64,000 nucleotides of DNA from Methylomicrobium sp. wino1 (GTDB taxonomy: Bacteria; Pseudomonadota; Gammaproteobacteria; Methylococcales; Methylomonadaceae), in assembly GCF_003932755.1 (NCBI RefSeq), contig NZ_CP024202.1, positions 2,542,001 to 2,606,000 on the forward strand, given 5' to 3'. Shown in pieces: positions 27,900 to 36,801 of the stretch (its first letter is position 1; each line of letters begins with the position of its first letter). The position numbers were made by a program, and so were the translations under genes. The notes under the pieces are model-generated. The model did not search any database and was not told the DNA's origin. It worked only from the letters and a program-made list of their open reading frames with translations.

Positions 27900-28460
27900 G
27901 TTTTTTTTATTCCCTCACCCCAACCCAATCATGTCGGGCTTTCCTGCCCGACACCCTGCGGGCGAGTGCTAAGGAACGAGCATGAAATAACTTCGACAAA
28001 TGCTGAAAGGGGGTTCGGTGGCTCGATTGACAGGCGTCGGCGGCAGGGCAGATTTTTGCTCCTGCAAAATCTGCATTCATGCCATCCATGGCAATCAGAT
28101 TCCGCCGTCGAGCCTACATGGATGTATTCACCCAGCACCTAAATTCCATAGCCCTTTACTCCCTTTTGATCGAAAAACCGTCTAAGAATAAAAGGTATGA
28201 GATGTGTCTATCAAGGACCGCCGTGAACCCCTCCATGGGGGCTTGACGGCAGCGATCCCTGCTGCCGACATCCTCGCTAACCACACCCCATACCTTCATG
28301 AAGTTAACCATTTTTTGAGTATAAAGGGAGTAGCTATGGTAACTATCTTGGATAATTCATCCAGCACCTAAATTAAGCCATGATTTTGAATCATTGCCAA
28401 AGACCTATGGAATTTAGGTGCTGGGTTCACGGCGTCCTGTCAAGCGAGTCGCCGAACCTC
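27900..28460. repeat. composite of nested repeats D, Y and X
   Basis: Outermost are repeat D segments (GGGTTCGGTGGCTCGATTGACAGG near 28010 and GACAGG-like CCTGTCAAGCGAGTCGCCG near 28435). A Y arm, CACCCAGCACCTAAATT, starts at 28129. Inside Y sits a complete X unit at 28158-28333 (ACTCCCTTTT to AAAGGGAGTAG), after which Y resumes as TAACTATCTTGGATAATT. At 3824-4117 the nesting is reversed. No gene was found in this stretch. Confidence 0.8.
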
Positions 28461-28633
28461 CACAGTGCCTAAAACTTGTAGAAGTAAATTTGTGCATATT
28501 CCTAACCCGTTCCAGACGGATTTGTCTTTAAGGGATAGGGAGCTAACGAGTCCAAAATCTGAACCGGATTTTGACAAGCCTGAATTTTTACATATTAACG
28601 CAAACCTGATGTCAACATTCGGCATTGGATAAT

Positions 28634-28756
28634 CTATTCGCTGCCGCCTTGATTGTCTTCGTCGTCTTTATGTTCTTTAGCTGAAACTTTCATCACCACC
28701 ATTATTCCAATTACAATCGCCAGTACCATCGTAATTTCCAACACCATACGAATCAT
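28634..28756 (-). CDS. possible 40-residue single-helix membrane protein
   Basis: A short frame reading MIRMVLEITMVLAIVIGIMV, then VMKVSAKEHKDDEDNQGGSE. The first half is a clean membrane helix and the tail is polar and acidic. An excellent ribosome site, CGGAGGT, lies six bases before the ATG on this strand. Small proteins of this shape are often accessory subunits of membrane complexes, but I do not recognise this one. It is convergent to nqrF, about 760 bases downstream, with repeats between. The ribosome site and helix make it more likely real than chance. Confidence 0.5.
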   Translation of the reverse strand: MIRMVLEITMVLAIVIGIMVVMKVSAKEHKDDEDNQGGSE

Positions 28757-29032
28757 TTTCGTACCTCCGTTAAGTCATGAAGATAAAAAGACTGCTGCGT
28801 CGAGTCCGTTGAGCACTTGCCTCAAGAGAGTTGTTGATCTTTAAATTTGTTTCTCCGGCCTATCAAGCGCTTGCGCGGCAATATTTCCGTGGACCGTCAA
28901 GTTGTTGAGTCATCACGCCTCATTACCACAGGCCGAAAAAGCCGTCCGGATTGGTATCGATTTTGCTCTTGGTGTTGGTTCGAGTAACATTTTTTGCGGT
29001 TAGTATCGTGAAAACCGGATGACTTCATTCAG

Positions 29033-29224
29033 CCTAAAAAGAGCAGTTGGCATGTGTTGTAGACCGTTCGTGCTGAGCCAAGTCGAAGCATGAAGGGGCT
29101 ACAACACTTTCACCGGATTGGCGAAGCCTCAAACTACCCCTCACCCTTCGACAGGGCTCTCCTGAGCGTAGCCGAAGGGCTCAGGGCGAACGGTAGTTTG
29201 AGGTACTCAACTGCTCTTTTTAGG
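29033..29224. repeat. repeat family A, copy 3
   Basis: Opposite orientation to the copy at 22119. It begins CCTAAAAAGAGCAGTTGG and ends CAACTGCTCTTTTTAGG, with one CTTCGG-containing unit. The 170 bases before it (28857-29032) show no gene. Confidence 0.9.
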
Positions 29225-29933
29225 TTCAGGCAATTTGATTTGAATACTATTTTGACCAAATGTCCATAATTTTCGACATTGTTCACAAAGCGATCCTCAA
29301 CAGACCGTCTTTCCGTGAAAAATAAAACACAGATTTTGCATTGGGAGTATTTCGAGCACAAAGCCGATATCGGTATACGCGGCATCGCGACGACACCCTC
29401 CGAAGCTTTCGAGTAGGCCGCGCTGGCGATGACCGCGGTAATCTGCGATCCGGGTTGTATTCAAGAGCGTCAATCGTTCGAAGTTTCCTGTCGGACGGAC
29501 GATATCAAATTTTTATTCGCTGTTCCCCAAGCTCTAGCTTTCCGTATCTTTAGAGTTTGATGGAGAATCGAAATGCCAGAAGCCGTTACCGTGTGCTGAC
29601 CAATCTATGCCTACATTTCCTGTGCAGTCATGATTTTCTGGGTAGGAGGGTTTAAACGATGTCGTTCGAGACTGATGAATTTTCGGAAAGCTGGAGCTTC
29701 CCGGCCCGGTTTCCCAAGCGGAACCCTCGTCGTTATACACAAATATCGGCATACTTGCCGAAAAGAGCTTATCGAATATCTGGGAGCGGTGCTGTTTGAT
29801 AAAACTGCGGATATTAAACGGGAGTTCCTCGCTCCCTCCGCTCCAGCGTAGGAATGCATGCCGATCTTGACTCGGCAGCCAAGGTATGGGTTCCCACGGA
29901 GGACCGTGGGAACCAGAAAAAGGGGTACGCCCT
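29225..29933. repeat. gene-free stretch with repeat F copy
   Basis: I find no convincing gene. Repeat F occupies about 29738-29830 (TATACACAAATATCGGCATA, then GGTGCTGTTTGATAAAACTG and GCGGATATTAAAC). A GTTCCCACGGAGGACCGTGGGAACC hairpin follows near 29890-29914. Both recur elsewhere in the window (43787-43872 and around 51845-52015). Confidence 0.65.
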
Positions 29934-30236
29934 TTATGTGTCTAGAATCTGAGACTCTACATCCATGCTTTTATGAAGTACGCGAATTATTGTAATCTTG
30001 CTATTCGTACCTTCACGAAAAAATATAACATGGCTTCCTTGCGGGAACTTTTTATATCCAATTTTTATGTGGTCGCATTTCTTTCCAACAGATGGGTTGT
30101 CGACTAAAAAATGAAAAACATCGTCAAATTGCTTTAGATACAAATACCGCTGGTTTCTACCCCAGCGAATTTCAGTAAATTTAGCTATTTCCCTAAGATC
30201 TTTCTTTGCTGCCTGAGTTAACTTAAATGCCTTCAT
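29934..30236 (-). CDS. parE: ParE/RelE-family toxin
   Basis: A 100-residue toxin of the RelE/ParE fold: AFKLTQAAKKDLREIAKFTEIRWG, then Y.KQFDD-like helices and a C-terminal strand pair SHVIFFREGTNSKITIIRVLHKSMD. ParE-type members poison DNA gyrase and RelE-type ones cleave mRNA; the LTQAAKKDLREI and RVLHKSMD features favour ParE. It overlaps the antitoxin gene by four bases in the usual order, antitoxin first. Confidence 0.85.
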   Translation of the reverse strand: MKAFKLTQAAKKDLREIAKFTEIRWGRNQRYLYLKQFDDVFHFLVDNPSVGKKCDHIKIGYKKFPQGSHVIFFREGTNSKITIIRVLHKSMDVESQILDT

Positions 30237-30475
30237 TCATCCATTTCTTTATCAAGTTCGGCCATAAAAGTATCGTAGTTGTAATCCGCAATACCGCTTC
30301 GCTCACCTTCATCTAGGGCTTTTCTCAAGGCTTGCAATCTTGTTTCATTATTTTCAAGCAGCCTAAGTCCTGCTCTTACTACTTCACTGGCCGAACCAAA
30401 CCTACCGCTTTTGATTTGACTAGCAATAAATCCATCAAAATGATCACCCAACGTAATACTCGTGTTTTTAGCCAT
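30233..30475 (-). CDS. parD: ParD-family antitoxin
   Basis: An 80-residue ribbon-helix-helix antitoxin: NTSITLGDHFDGFIASQIKSG, GSASEVVRAGLRLLENNE, and an acidic C-terminus that would wrap the toxin. It is translated just ahead of and overlapping parE. The protein should repress its own promoter as a dimer; a pair of TATACCTATTTATACCTGAT half-repeats near 30489-30508, just upstream of the start, is a candidate operator. Confidence 0.88.
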   Translation of the reverse strand: MAKNTSITLGDHFDGFIASQIKSGRFGSASEVVRAGLRLLENNETRLQALRKALDEGERSGIADYNYDTFMAELDKEMDE

Positions 30476-30602
30476 TCTGCACCTCGCTTATACCTATTTA
30501 TACCTGATTATGGTACAAGACACATATCAAGGCAAATTACTCGGACTGCCGTCAAGCCAACGTCAAATCGATATGTCGGCCCAATGCCTTACATCATTCC
30601 TA

Positions 30603-30745
30603 CGCTCTGCGTCCCCAGGGGGTCGATAATCCCGACAAGAGCAACGATAGATTCTCTATAGTTTCTTAATCCAATTGCCCGCGGCAGTCGACGCAGAGCG
30701 TCTAAAGCGGCATTCCCGCGCAGAGCATGGGAACGAGTGTTTTGT
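30603..30745. repeat. dispersed repeat G
   Basis: It contains CTCTGCGTCCCCAGGGG, AATCCCGACAAGAGC, CCAATTGCCCGCGGCAG and CGACGCAGAGCGTC. An inverted and slightly diverged copy lies at 44208-44345. It fills the gap between parD and the fragment at 30802. Confidence 0.85.
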
Positions 30746-30801
30746 AAAATGGCGGGACTTAATACCGATAATTTGCTGGGTGGTTGCATTTATGAGTTGA
30801 A

Positions 30802-31239
30802 TTCGCCCAACGCTATTCCGGCCTGGAAAACTATACAATCGATGGCGTAGGCTTGAAGGCATTCATCATCCGATTGCAGAACGACAAAGACACCGATACG
30901 GCTTGGTTGGAATCGGTCGCCGCATTTTTAGGCAAAGCGCCGCCCGATAAATGGAAGCCAAACAACACCACCGAAGCCGCTTATCGTTTAATCGAATTAA
31001 GCGGAAGACTGAAAGAGCTTGCGATCGTCCGCGCCGAGCAACAAAAAGCAGAAGCCGTTAGTGAAGCGACGCTGATCCGTATCGTGAGCGAAAATGGCGA
31101 ATACAAACAAGTGGCCTATTTGACCGAAGAATTAAAAGAACAGGCCGACGCCAAAATAGCGGAACTGAAGCTGGATCAAGGAAGCCAGGCATTGAAACAG
31201 GCTATTCTTGCGCGATTGATAAAGCAGTGGTCATCTTGA
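30802..31239 (+). pseudogene. C-terminal fragment of a larger unidentified protein
   Basis: The open frame runs from a TGA at 30793 and has no good start; the conserved-looking part FAQRYSGLENYTIDGVGLKA begins immediately. A helical region follows, with PPDKWKPNNTTEAAYRLIELSGRLKELAIVRAEQQ and a charged coiled-coil-like end. The style (an amphipathic tail of a large ATP-binding or nuclease-associated protein) suggests the tail of a defence ATPase, but I cannot name it. The missing 5' side borders a dispersed repeat, so I treat it as a remnant. Confidence 0.45.
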
Positions 31240-31850
31240 ATAAGGGTGTCAATCGAGTAATTATTCGTATCCCACTATCGTTCTTACGCAGAGCGATCAT
31301 CGTTATACATAAATTGTAGGGTACGCTGCGCGTACCAAAGCCGTGCCCTGACGGTTCGATTGGCACATGAACATTGCGGGGTTACCATGGTACGCACAGC
31401 GTACCCTACGCGGATCGCCTAGCGCTAGGTGAAGGATAGCCGAGTGTGTTAAATAACAATAAAGGTATCGAGCCCTCATTGGCTAAGATTGCAAAAGAGT
31501 AATTTTTGACTTATGTATAACGATGAGCGGGAGAACGTCACTGCCATTATGTTAAGGGAAACCCGTCATTCCGCCATGGATTCACTCCGGGCTATCCTGC
31601 CCGGAACCCTTCGGGTAAATGCAAATCCGTTCCGTACGGATTTGTGGTGGAATCCAGTGCCATGGATGGCAAGCTTTTGAGGCACATTAGAGCCTGAATG
31701 CAAGCATTACTTATCTCTGTGACGGCTTAACTTAATGGCAGGTGTAGAGCGTGGGAACGATAATTGCCGGGGACTGAATAGTTACTCTATCGATGTTCGG
31801 GTTATGATCGTGAAACGATATTTATTAAAAACAACTGAGATAATGCGCAA
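31240..31850. repeat. repeat cluster: repeat E and a degenerate MITE
   Basis: Repeat E occupies 31317-31416, with arms GTAGGGTACGCTGCGCGTACC and GGTACGCACAGCGTACCCTAC. A palindrome CCTAGCGCTAGG follows near 31418. A degenerate copy of the MITE-like family runs from about 31539 (CACTGCCATTATGTTAAG) to 31744 (CTTAACTTAATGGCAGGTG). No gene was found. Confidence 0.75.
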
Positions 31851-32057
31851 ATGAACGAAATAATTTTTGTTGTAGAAGAAGCCGCGGAGGGCGGTTTTAT
31901 CGCTAAAGCGCTTGGCTGTTCAATATATACCGAGGCGGATGATATAGAACAACTGCATGCTAATGTTCGAGATGCGGTCGCCTGCCACTTCGAGTCGGAA
32001 GACAAGCCGAGCATTATTCGTTTGCATTTTGTCCGTGACGAAGTGATTGCAGCATGA
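31851..32057 (+). CDS. HicB-like antitoxin-type small protein
   Basis: A 68-residue protein with the partial RNase H-like fold of HicB antitoxins: EIIFVVEEAAEGGFIAKALG, then ADDIEQLHANVRDAVACHF. It matches the short proteins often encoded just before HicA/YcfA-type toxins. It overlaps the following hicA remnant by four bases (ATGA). Because the toxin is broken, this would be an orphan antitoxin. No DNA-binding domain is attached. Confidence 0.7.
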   Translation: MNEIIFVVEEAAEGGFIAKALGCSIYTEADDIEQLHANVRDAVACHFESEDKPSIIRLHFVRDEVIAA

Positions 32058-32211
32058 AGTTGCCGCGAGATCTAACAGGAATATTCCTCGCTACATAACA
32101 ATTCCAGCACATAATCCGTTAAGAACGGGTGTGTTATCAGCCATATTGAACGATGTTGCATCGCATTTTAATCTAACCCGAGACGGACTATTAAGTCGTT
32201 TATTTGAATAA
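32054..32211 (+). pseudogene. internally deleted HicA-family toxin
   Basis: The start reads MKLPRDLTGIFLA and then hits a stop; the typical HicA start is MKLPRDLSG followed by a double-stranded-RNA-binding-like fold. From 32098 a different frame gives TIPAHNPLRTGVLSAI, then LNDVASHFNLTRDGLLSRLFE and a stop, which is the C-terminus of the same family. The middle, with the catalytic His region, is gone. The two ends are almost adjacent, so one deletion with a frame change removed about half the gene. Confidence 0.75.
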
Positions 32212-32307
32212 GAAAGTAGTAATGTAGGTTGGGTTAGCGTGAGCGTAACCCGACAGGGTAGCCATTGATGGTCGGGTTACGGCTATCGCCAAACCCGACT
32301 TACCCGG

Positions 32308-32754
32308 CTGAATCTGCCGAATATGCAGTATGCGCCGGAGGACAAGCTGGACATCTACTCCGATGCGCAAATAGGCTTGGCAACCTTGGAAAGCAATCCG
32401 GAAAAGCAATTGAAATATGTGGAATTTATTGATTACTATGCGGATCTTACCTAGCAAGAAACACAAAACTATCGTGAGCGTTATCTATCAGAAGCAGGTG
32501 AAACCATGGGTATAGCACAATTACTGAGACAAGAAGGTCGCGAAGAAGGCCGCGAAGAAGGTCGTAAAAGCGAATGCATGGCGCTAATAAACCGTCAATT
32601 GCGCCGAAAACTCGGATTGCAACCAACGCTCGAACAACTGCTGTCAAAGTTGCCCGCACTCTCTCTCGAAGCTCTTGAAGACTTGGCCGATGCGTTGTTG
32701 GATTTCCAGGAATTGAGTGATCTACAAACATGGCTGGATGAGCGCGGCGGGTGA
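32308..32754 (+). pseudogene. Rpn/DUF4351-family C-terminal remnant with an internal stop
   Basis: Reading from 32308, LNLPNMQYAPEDKLDIYSDA is followed by GLATLESNPEKQLKYVEFID and YYADLT, then an in-frame TAG at about 32449-32451, and then QETQNYRERYLSEAGETMGIAQLL. A charged GREEGREEGRK stretch leads into the DUF4351 end, LINRQLRRKLGLQPTLEQLL. Proteins of this kind are transposase-related PD-(D/E)XK nucleases. The nuclease domain is missing, replaced upstream by a TAGGTTGGGTTAGCGTGAGC repeat at about 32224-32300. An ATG at 32506 could still make an 82-residue DUF4351 protein. Confidence 0.7.
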
Positions 32755-32836
32755 GATGCTGCCTTCTGGGCATTATGGCAATCCCAATGCTGAAACAAAT
32801 CAGGTAGATGCGCCCAATCAGAAACGAGGACGAATC

Positions 32837-33154
32837 ATGCGTCTAAGCCCCATACAAAAGCAAGCCATCTGTGAAAGTGCGTTACGCCACTTCGGCAAGG
32901 AAGCGCAGGTTTGGTTATTCGGATCGAGAGTTGACGATACACGCAAAGGCGGCGATATTGATTTGTATATCGAAACACCAATACAAAATGCCGAGGAATT
33001 GATAACGGCCAAATTACAGTTTTTACGCGAACTCCACAAAAAAATCGGTGAACAAAAAATCGATATCGTCTTGCGCAGATTGCGCAGAGCCGGTACGACA
33101 GTCGATTTGCCGATCTACCGGATAGCTAAACAGACTGGGGTGCGATTGCAATGA
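32837..33154 (+). CDS. MNT-type nucleotidyltransferase-domain protein
   Basis: A 105-residue minimal nucleotidyltransferase: VWLFGSRVDDTRKGGDIDLYIE holds the GSxx...DxD catalytic motif, and EQKIDIVLRR supplies the third acidic residue. I start it at the ATG at 32837 after AACGAGGA. The upstream open frame is residual. MNT proteins usually pair with a HEPN toxin, which they silence by nucleotidylation. Here the overlapping downstream frame is only 29 residues and shows no HEPN motif. Confidence 0.8.
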   Translation: MRLSPIQKQAICESALRHFGKEAQVWLFGSRVDDTRKGGDIDLYIETPIQNAEELITAKLQFLRELHKKIGEQKIDIVLRRLRRAGTTVDLPIYRIAKQTGVRLQ

Positions 33155-33240
33155 CAGAAATTAGTATTGCAAGCACAGCACGTCTGGTAGGCTTGTCTCT
33201 GAAAGCATTAAAAGCCGCCATTAAAAATTATAAGATTTGA
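33151..33240 (+). CDS. 29-residue stub overlapping the nucleotidyltransferase gene
   Basis: The ATG overlaps the preceding stop (ATGA) and the frame encodes MTEISIASTARLVGLSLKAL, then KAAIKNYKI. The overlap says it is the place of the second gene of a nucleotidyltransferase pair. It is either a real small partner or, more likely, the 5' remnant of a truncated one. Nothing in it allows a functional call. Confidence 0.35.
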   Translation: MTEISIASTARLVGLSLKALKAAIKNYKI

Positions 33241-33259
33241 AATTTAGACATTCTTCGGC

Positions 33260-33880
33260 ATGCCCCAAACTAATAATAAAAAGCAAACAATCGATTTCTA
33301 TAATGCCAATGCTGAACAGTATGTTGCCGAAACCTCCAATTTAGATGTTTCAGACCATCGAAATCGTTTCCTGAATTTCATCCCTGACGGCGGGCAGATA
33401 TTAGATTTAGGCTGCGGTTCAGGCCGTGACAGTCGCTTTTTTATCGACCGAGGTTATTCGGTGACGGCTGTCGATGCATCTGAAGTCATTGCCAAATTAG
33501 CTGGCGAATTTATTGGCATAACGGTTGATGTCCTAGATTTTCAAGAGCTTGAATATTTTGAGACTTTCGACGGTATCTGGGCTTGCGCTAGTTTGTTGCA
33601 TTGTCCAAAAGCAGAGATGGACTCCGTCATACTGAAAATAACAAAGGCTTTGAAACCGCACGGTATCGCTTATATGTCTTTTAAGTTTGGAGCCGGCGAA
33701 CGAGTTGACGAGCGGGGACGTTTTTTCAATGATTATACGGAAGACGACTTGTCTGAATTGCTAGCCGCCCATTCGGATTTAGAAATTATCGACCTGTTTA
33801 CCGAATCAAAACCACTTAGAGGCGGACTCCAGACTTGGTTGAATTTATACGCAAAAAAACAAGCGGACAATGACGTCTAA
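33260..33880 (+). CDS. class I SAM-dependent methyltransferase
   Basis: A 206-residue Rossmann-fold methyltransferase. Motif I is ILDLGCGSGRDSRFF near residue 50, followed by YSVTAVDASEVIAK, and motif IV is the GIWACASLLHCPKAEMDSVI region, with no DNA-methylase NPPY/DPPY motif. That argues for a small-molecule or protein substrate and not DNA. It overlaps the next gene by eleven bases, so it is co-translated with the large PLD-helicase. The coupling suggests one functional unit, possibly defensive. Confidence 0.85.
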   Translation: MPQTNNKKQTIDFYNANAEQYVAETSNLDVSDHRNRFLNFIPDGGQILDLGCGSGRDSRFFIDRGYSVTAVDASEVIAKLAGEFIGITVDVLDFQELEYFETFDGIWACASLLHCPKAEMDSVILKITKALKPHGIAYMSFKFGAGERVDERGRFFNDYTEDDLSELLAAHSDLEIIDLFTESKPLRGGLQTWLNLYAKKQADNDV

Positions 33881-36776
33881 CGTAATCCAACACTTAATCA
33901 CGGGGGGAGATGATCCTTTTCTGCCTAAGCTAAAGAACGATATAAATTCTGCCGACAGGATCGATATCACGGTGTCTTTCATTCGGCAAAGCGGTCTACG
34001 ATTGATCCTTGACGCCTTGACCGATGCACTTGAACGAGGCGTTGATATTCGCATTTTAACCGGGGATTATCTATGTGTTACTGAACCGGCGGCTTTGCGT
34101 CATTTACTTTTGTTGCAAGAATCCGGGGCCGATGTCCGGGTATTCGAAACGCACAATGGTCAAAGCTTTCATATGAAAGCCTATATCTTCGCCTTTTCGA
34201 GTGAGCAAGGTAAGAGCGGCGGTCATGCCTATGTTGGGTCCAGTAATATTTCGAGTTCTGCGTTGAAGCATGGCTTGGAATGGAATCTCAGAGTGGCGCT
34301 TGAAGAAAATACGGCCAGGTTTGATGAAATTTGTCGTAAATTCGAACAAATTTATACTCATTCCAGTACTAAGCGATTGTCGAATCATTGGATAGAGGAT
34401 TATCAGAAAAGATTCGAAAATCAGCCTGTCGTTTTTTTTTCGGGATGGGAAAAAGAAGAAGCGACACTCCCGCCGGAACCCAATGCCATTCAACAAGAAG
34501 CTTTAAAAGCGCTAAAGCAGTCTCGTGAAACGGGTTATCGACGCGGCTTGGTTGTCATGGCGACGGGGTTGGGTAAAACCTGGCTAGCCGCGTTCGATAG
34601 CCTGCAATTGAATAGCGAGAAAGTGTTGTTTGTCGCGCACCGAGAAGAAATCCTGAGCCAAGCCGAATATACCTTTGTCTGTATTCGCTCTAAAGCCAAG
34701 GTTGCGAAATTTACCGGGCAGAATCATCAACTGGACGTCGATATGCTGTTTGCTTCGATCCAAACCTTGGGCAAACAGCATCACTTAAACAAATTCGCGC
34801 CGGATCATTTCGATTACATCGTCGTCGATGAATTTCATCATGCATCCGCTCGCACTTATCGGCAATTACTCAACCACTTCAAGCCCCGTTTTTTATTGGG
34901 CTTGACGGCGACGCCGGAGCGTACCGATCAGGCGGACATTCTGTCGCTTTGTGATGATAACTTGGTTTATCGCCGCGATATGTTCGACGGCATTAACTCC
35001 GGTCTTTTAAGTCCGTTTAATTATTACGGGATTGCCGATCAGGAAGTCGATTACCAAAGCATACCCTGGCGCAACGGCAAATTTGACCCGGATCAATTAC
35101 AGAACAAGCTGGCTACCCAAGCACGGGCTAAACATGCGCTCAAGCGCTGGGTGGAGTTGAAACAAGTCAGGACGCTGGCATTTTGCGTGTCAAAAAAACA
35201 TGCGGATTATATGGCTGATTACTTTCAGCAGCAGGGCTACAAAGCGGTATCCGTGCATAGCGATTCTTCCATTCGACGAAACGATGCCTTATCGAAATTA
35301 GAAAACGCTGAAATCGATATCATATTTTCGGTCGATCTGTTCAATGAGGGTATTGATTTACCGCTCATCGATACCGTTTTATTGCTCAGACCGACCGAAT
35401 CGAAAATTATTTTTCTTCAACAATTAGGGCGCGGATTACGAAGACATCTTCTGAAAGATAGCTTGGTCGTGTTGGATTTTATCGGAAATCACCTGAGTTT
35501 TTTTCGCAAGCCCGAAGCGCTTTTCAATGTGGGCGTTTCCAAACGTGAACGCAGCGAGTTCATCAAGCAAATTCAATCAAACACGCTCAAGTTGCCTGAC
35601 GGCTGTTATGTGAACTTTGATCTTCAAGCCATCGATTTTCTTGCAAAATTAATCGCGACGAATATCGATACCCAAGAGGAGATTTATCGTTCGTTGAAGG
35701 CATCGAAAGACCGCCGGCCAACATTGGCGGAGTTTTATAACGCGGGCGGCGAGGTACAAGTCATTCGTCAACAATATGGACAGTGGCTGAGTTTTATTGT
35801 TTCCGAGCAGGACCTTTCGGTAGATGAAAGCGAATGCTTGAGCCGTTTTGAAGGTTTCTTCAAAGAAATTGAAGTCACCAACCTGACCAAATCCTACAAA
35901 ATCGTCCTTTTGGAAGCGCTCTTGGAGCTCGACGGTTTTCGACAGTCAATCGATATCAAGGATTTGTCCATGCATTGTTTCGGCATCATCCAGCGTCGTC
36001 GTGCCTTGCTTGCCGATATGCCCGATGAGTTTAGGGCAGTCGATCGATTAGAGGGCAGGGCAGTTAACAGCTGGCGCAGCTACTGGAAATCCAATCCCAT
36101 CAAAGCGTGGACGGGCGGCAATAAGGCGACCGATCAAGCTTTTTTTAAAATTGATGACGAGCGATTTCAATTTATTGGCGATGTTCCAGAGAACGAAATC
36201 GACATCTTTCTCGCATTAATCGGGGAGCTGATCGACTATCGTTATATGCAATACGAAGAAAGGCTCCGAAAAGTGCCGCCGGTGCAAAGTAGGCCGAAAG
36301 CGGACGTTATCGACATTAACAGCGTCAGAAAACAAAGAATACCGTACTTTCAGGATTTAAAAATCGCATGCGGATTTTTCAAAACCAGCCAACATGATGA
36401 AGATAGTGTTCATAAGGTCGCTTTGCCGGAACGCTATGGTCGATTGGATTCGGAACGGCATTTCATTGCCCGCGCAACCGGCAATTCGATGGATGGCGGA
36501 AAAAATCCGATCAAGGACGGCGATTATCTTCTGCTCGAGGCGATCACGCCCGACCGCGCGGGAAGCATTAGTCATCAAATCGTTGCAATTGAAAGACAGG
36601 ATGTATCAGGCGATGATCAGTATTTATTGAGATATATTCGAAAATTAGGCCAAGGCGAGTATGAGTTGATCGCGAACAATCAGGATTATAAGCCCATGCG
36701 GGCGACGGAAGAGATGCGAACTTTTGCGCGGTTCAAAGGTGTCATAGATCCAAATGATTTGGAAATTGATGAATAG
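33870..36776 (+). CDS. PLD-nuclease / SF2 helicase / DUF3427 protein with S24-like C-terminus
   Basis: A 968-residue multidomain protein. An N-terminal phospholipase D-like domain (about 1-190) has a single HxK motif in SFHMKAYIF (H101, K103) followed by YVGSSNISSSAL. An SF2 helicase core follows: Walker A ATGLGKTW (K236), DEFH box (D320), ATPERTDQADI, and the last motif QQLGRGLRR. A DUF3427-type region comes next. The final about 120 residues resemble the S24/LexA peptidase fold, with RATGNSMDGGKNPIKDGDYLLLE (Ser873). Relatives are putative nuclease-helicases near restriction and defence genes. It is coupled to the methyltransferase upstream. Function is inferred, not known. Confidence 0.82.
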   Translation: MTSNVIQHLITGGDDPFLPKLKNDINSADRIDITVSFIRQSGLRLILDALTDALERGVDIRILTGDYLCVTEPAALRHLLLLQESGADVRVFETHNGQSFHMKAYIFAFSSEQGKSGGHAYVGSSNISSSALKHGLEWNLRVALEENTARFDEICRKFEQIYTHSSTKRLSNHWIEDYQKRFENQPVVFFSGWEKEEATLPPEPNAIQQEALKALKQSRETGYRRGLVVMATGLGKTWLAAFDSLQLNSEKVLFVAHREEILSQAEYTFVCIRSKAKVAKFTGQNHQLDVDMLFASIQTLGKQHHLNKFAPDHFDYIVVDEFHHASARTYRQLLNHFKPRFLLGLTATPERTDQADILSLCDDNLVYRRDMFDGINSGLLSPFNYYGIADQEVDYQSIPWRNGKFDPDQLQNKLATQARAKHALKRWVELKQVRTLAFCVSKKHADYMADYFQQQGYKAVSVHSDSSIRRNDALSKLENAEIDIIFSVDLFNEGIDLPLIDTVLLLRPTESKIIFLQQLGRGLRRHLLKDSLVVLDFIGNHLSFFRKPEALFNVGVSKRERSEFIKQIQSNTLKLPDGCYVNFDLQAIDFLAKLIATNIDTQEEIYRSLKASKDRRPTLAEFYNAGGEVQVIRQQYGQWLSFIVSEQDLSVDESECLSRFEGFFKEIEVTNLTKSYKIVLLEALLELDGFRQSIDIKDLSMHCFGIIQRRRALLADMPDEFRAVDRLEGRAVNSWRSYWKSNPIKAWTGGNKATDQAFFKIDDERFQFIGDVPENEIDIFLALIGELIDYRYMQYEERLRKVPPVQSRPKADVIDINSVRKQRIPYFQDLKIACGFFKTSQHDEDSVHKVALPERYGRLDSERHFIARATGNSMDGGKNPIKDGDYLLLEAITPDRAGSISHQIVAIERQDVSGDDQYLLRYIRKLGQGEYELIANNQDYKPMRATEEMRTFARFKGVIDPNDLEIDE

Positions 36777-36801
36777 CTTTATCGAAAGAAATGAACGATT
36801 G

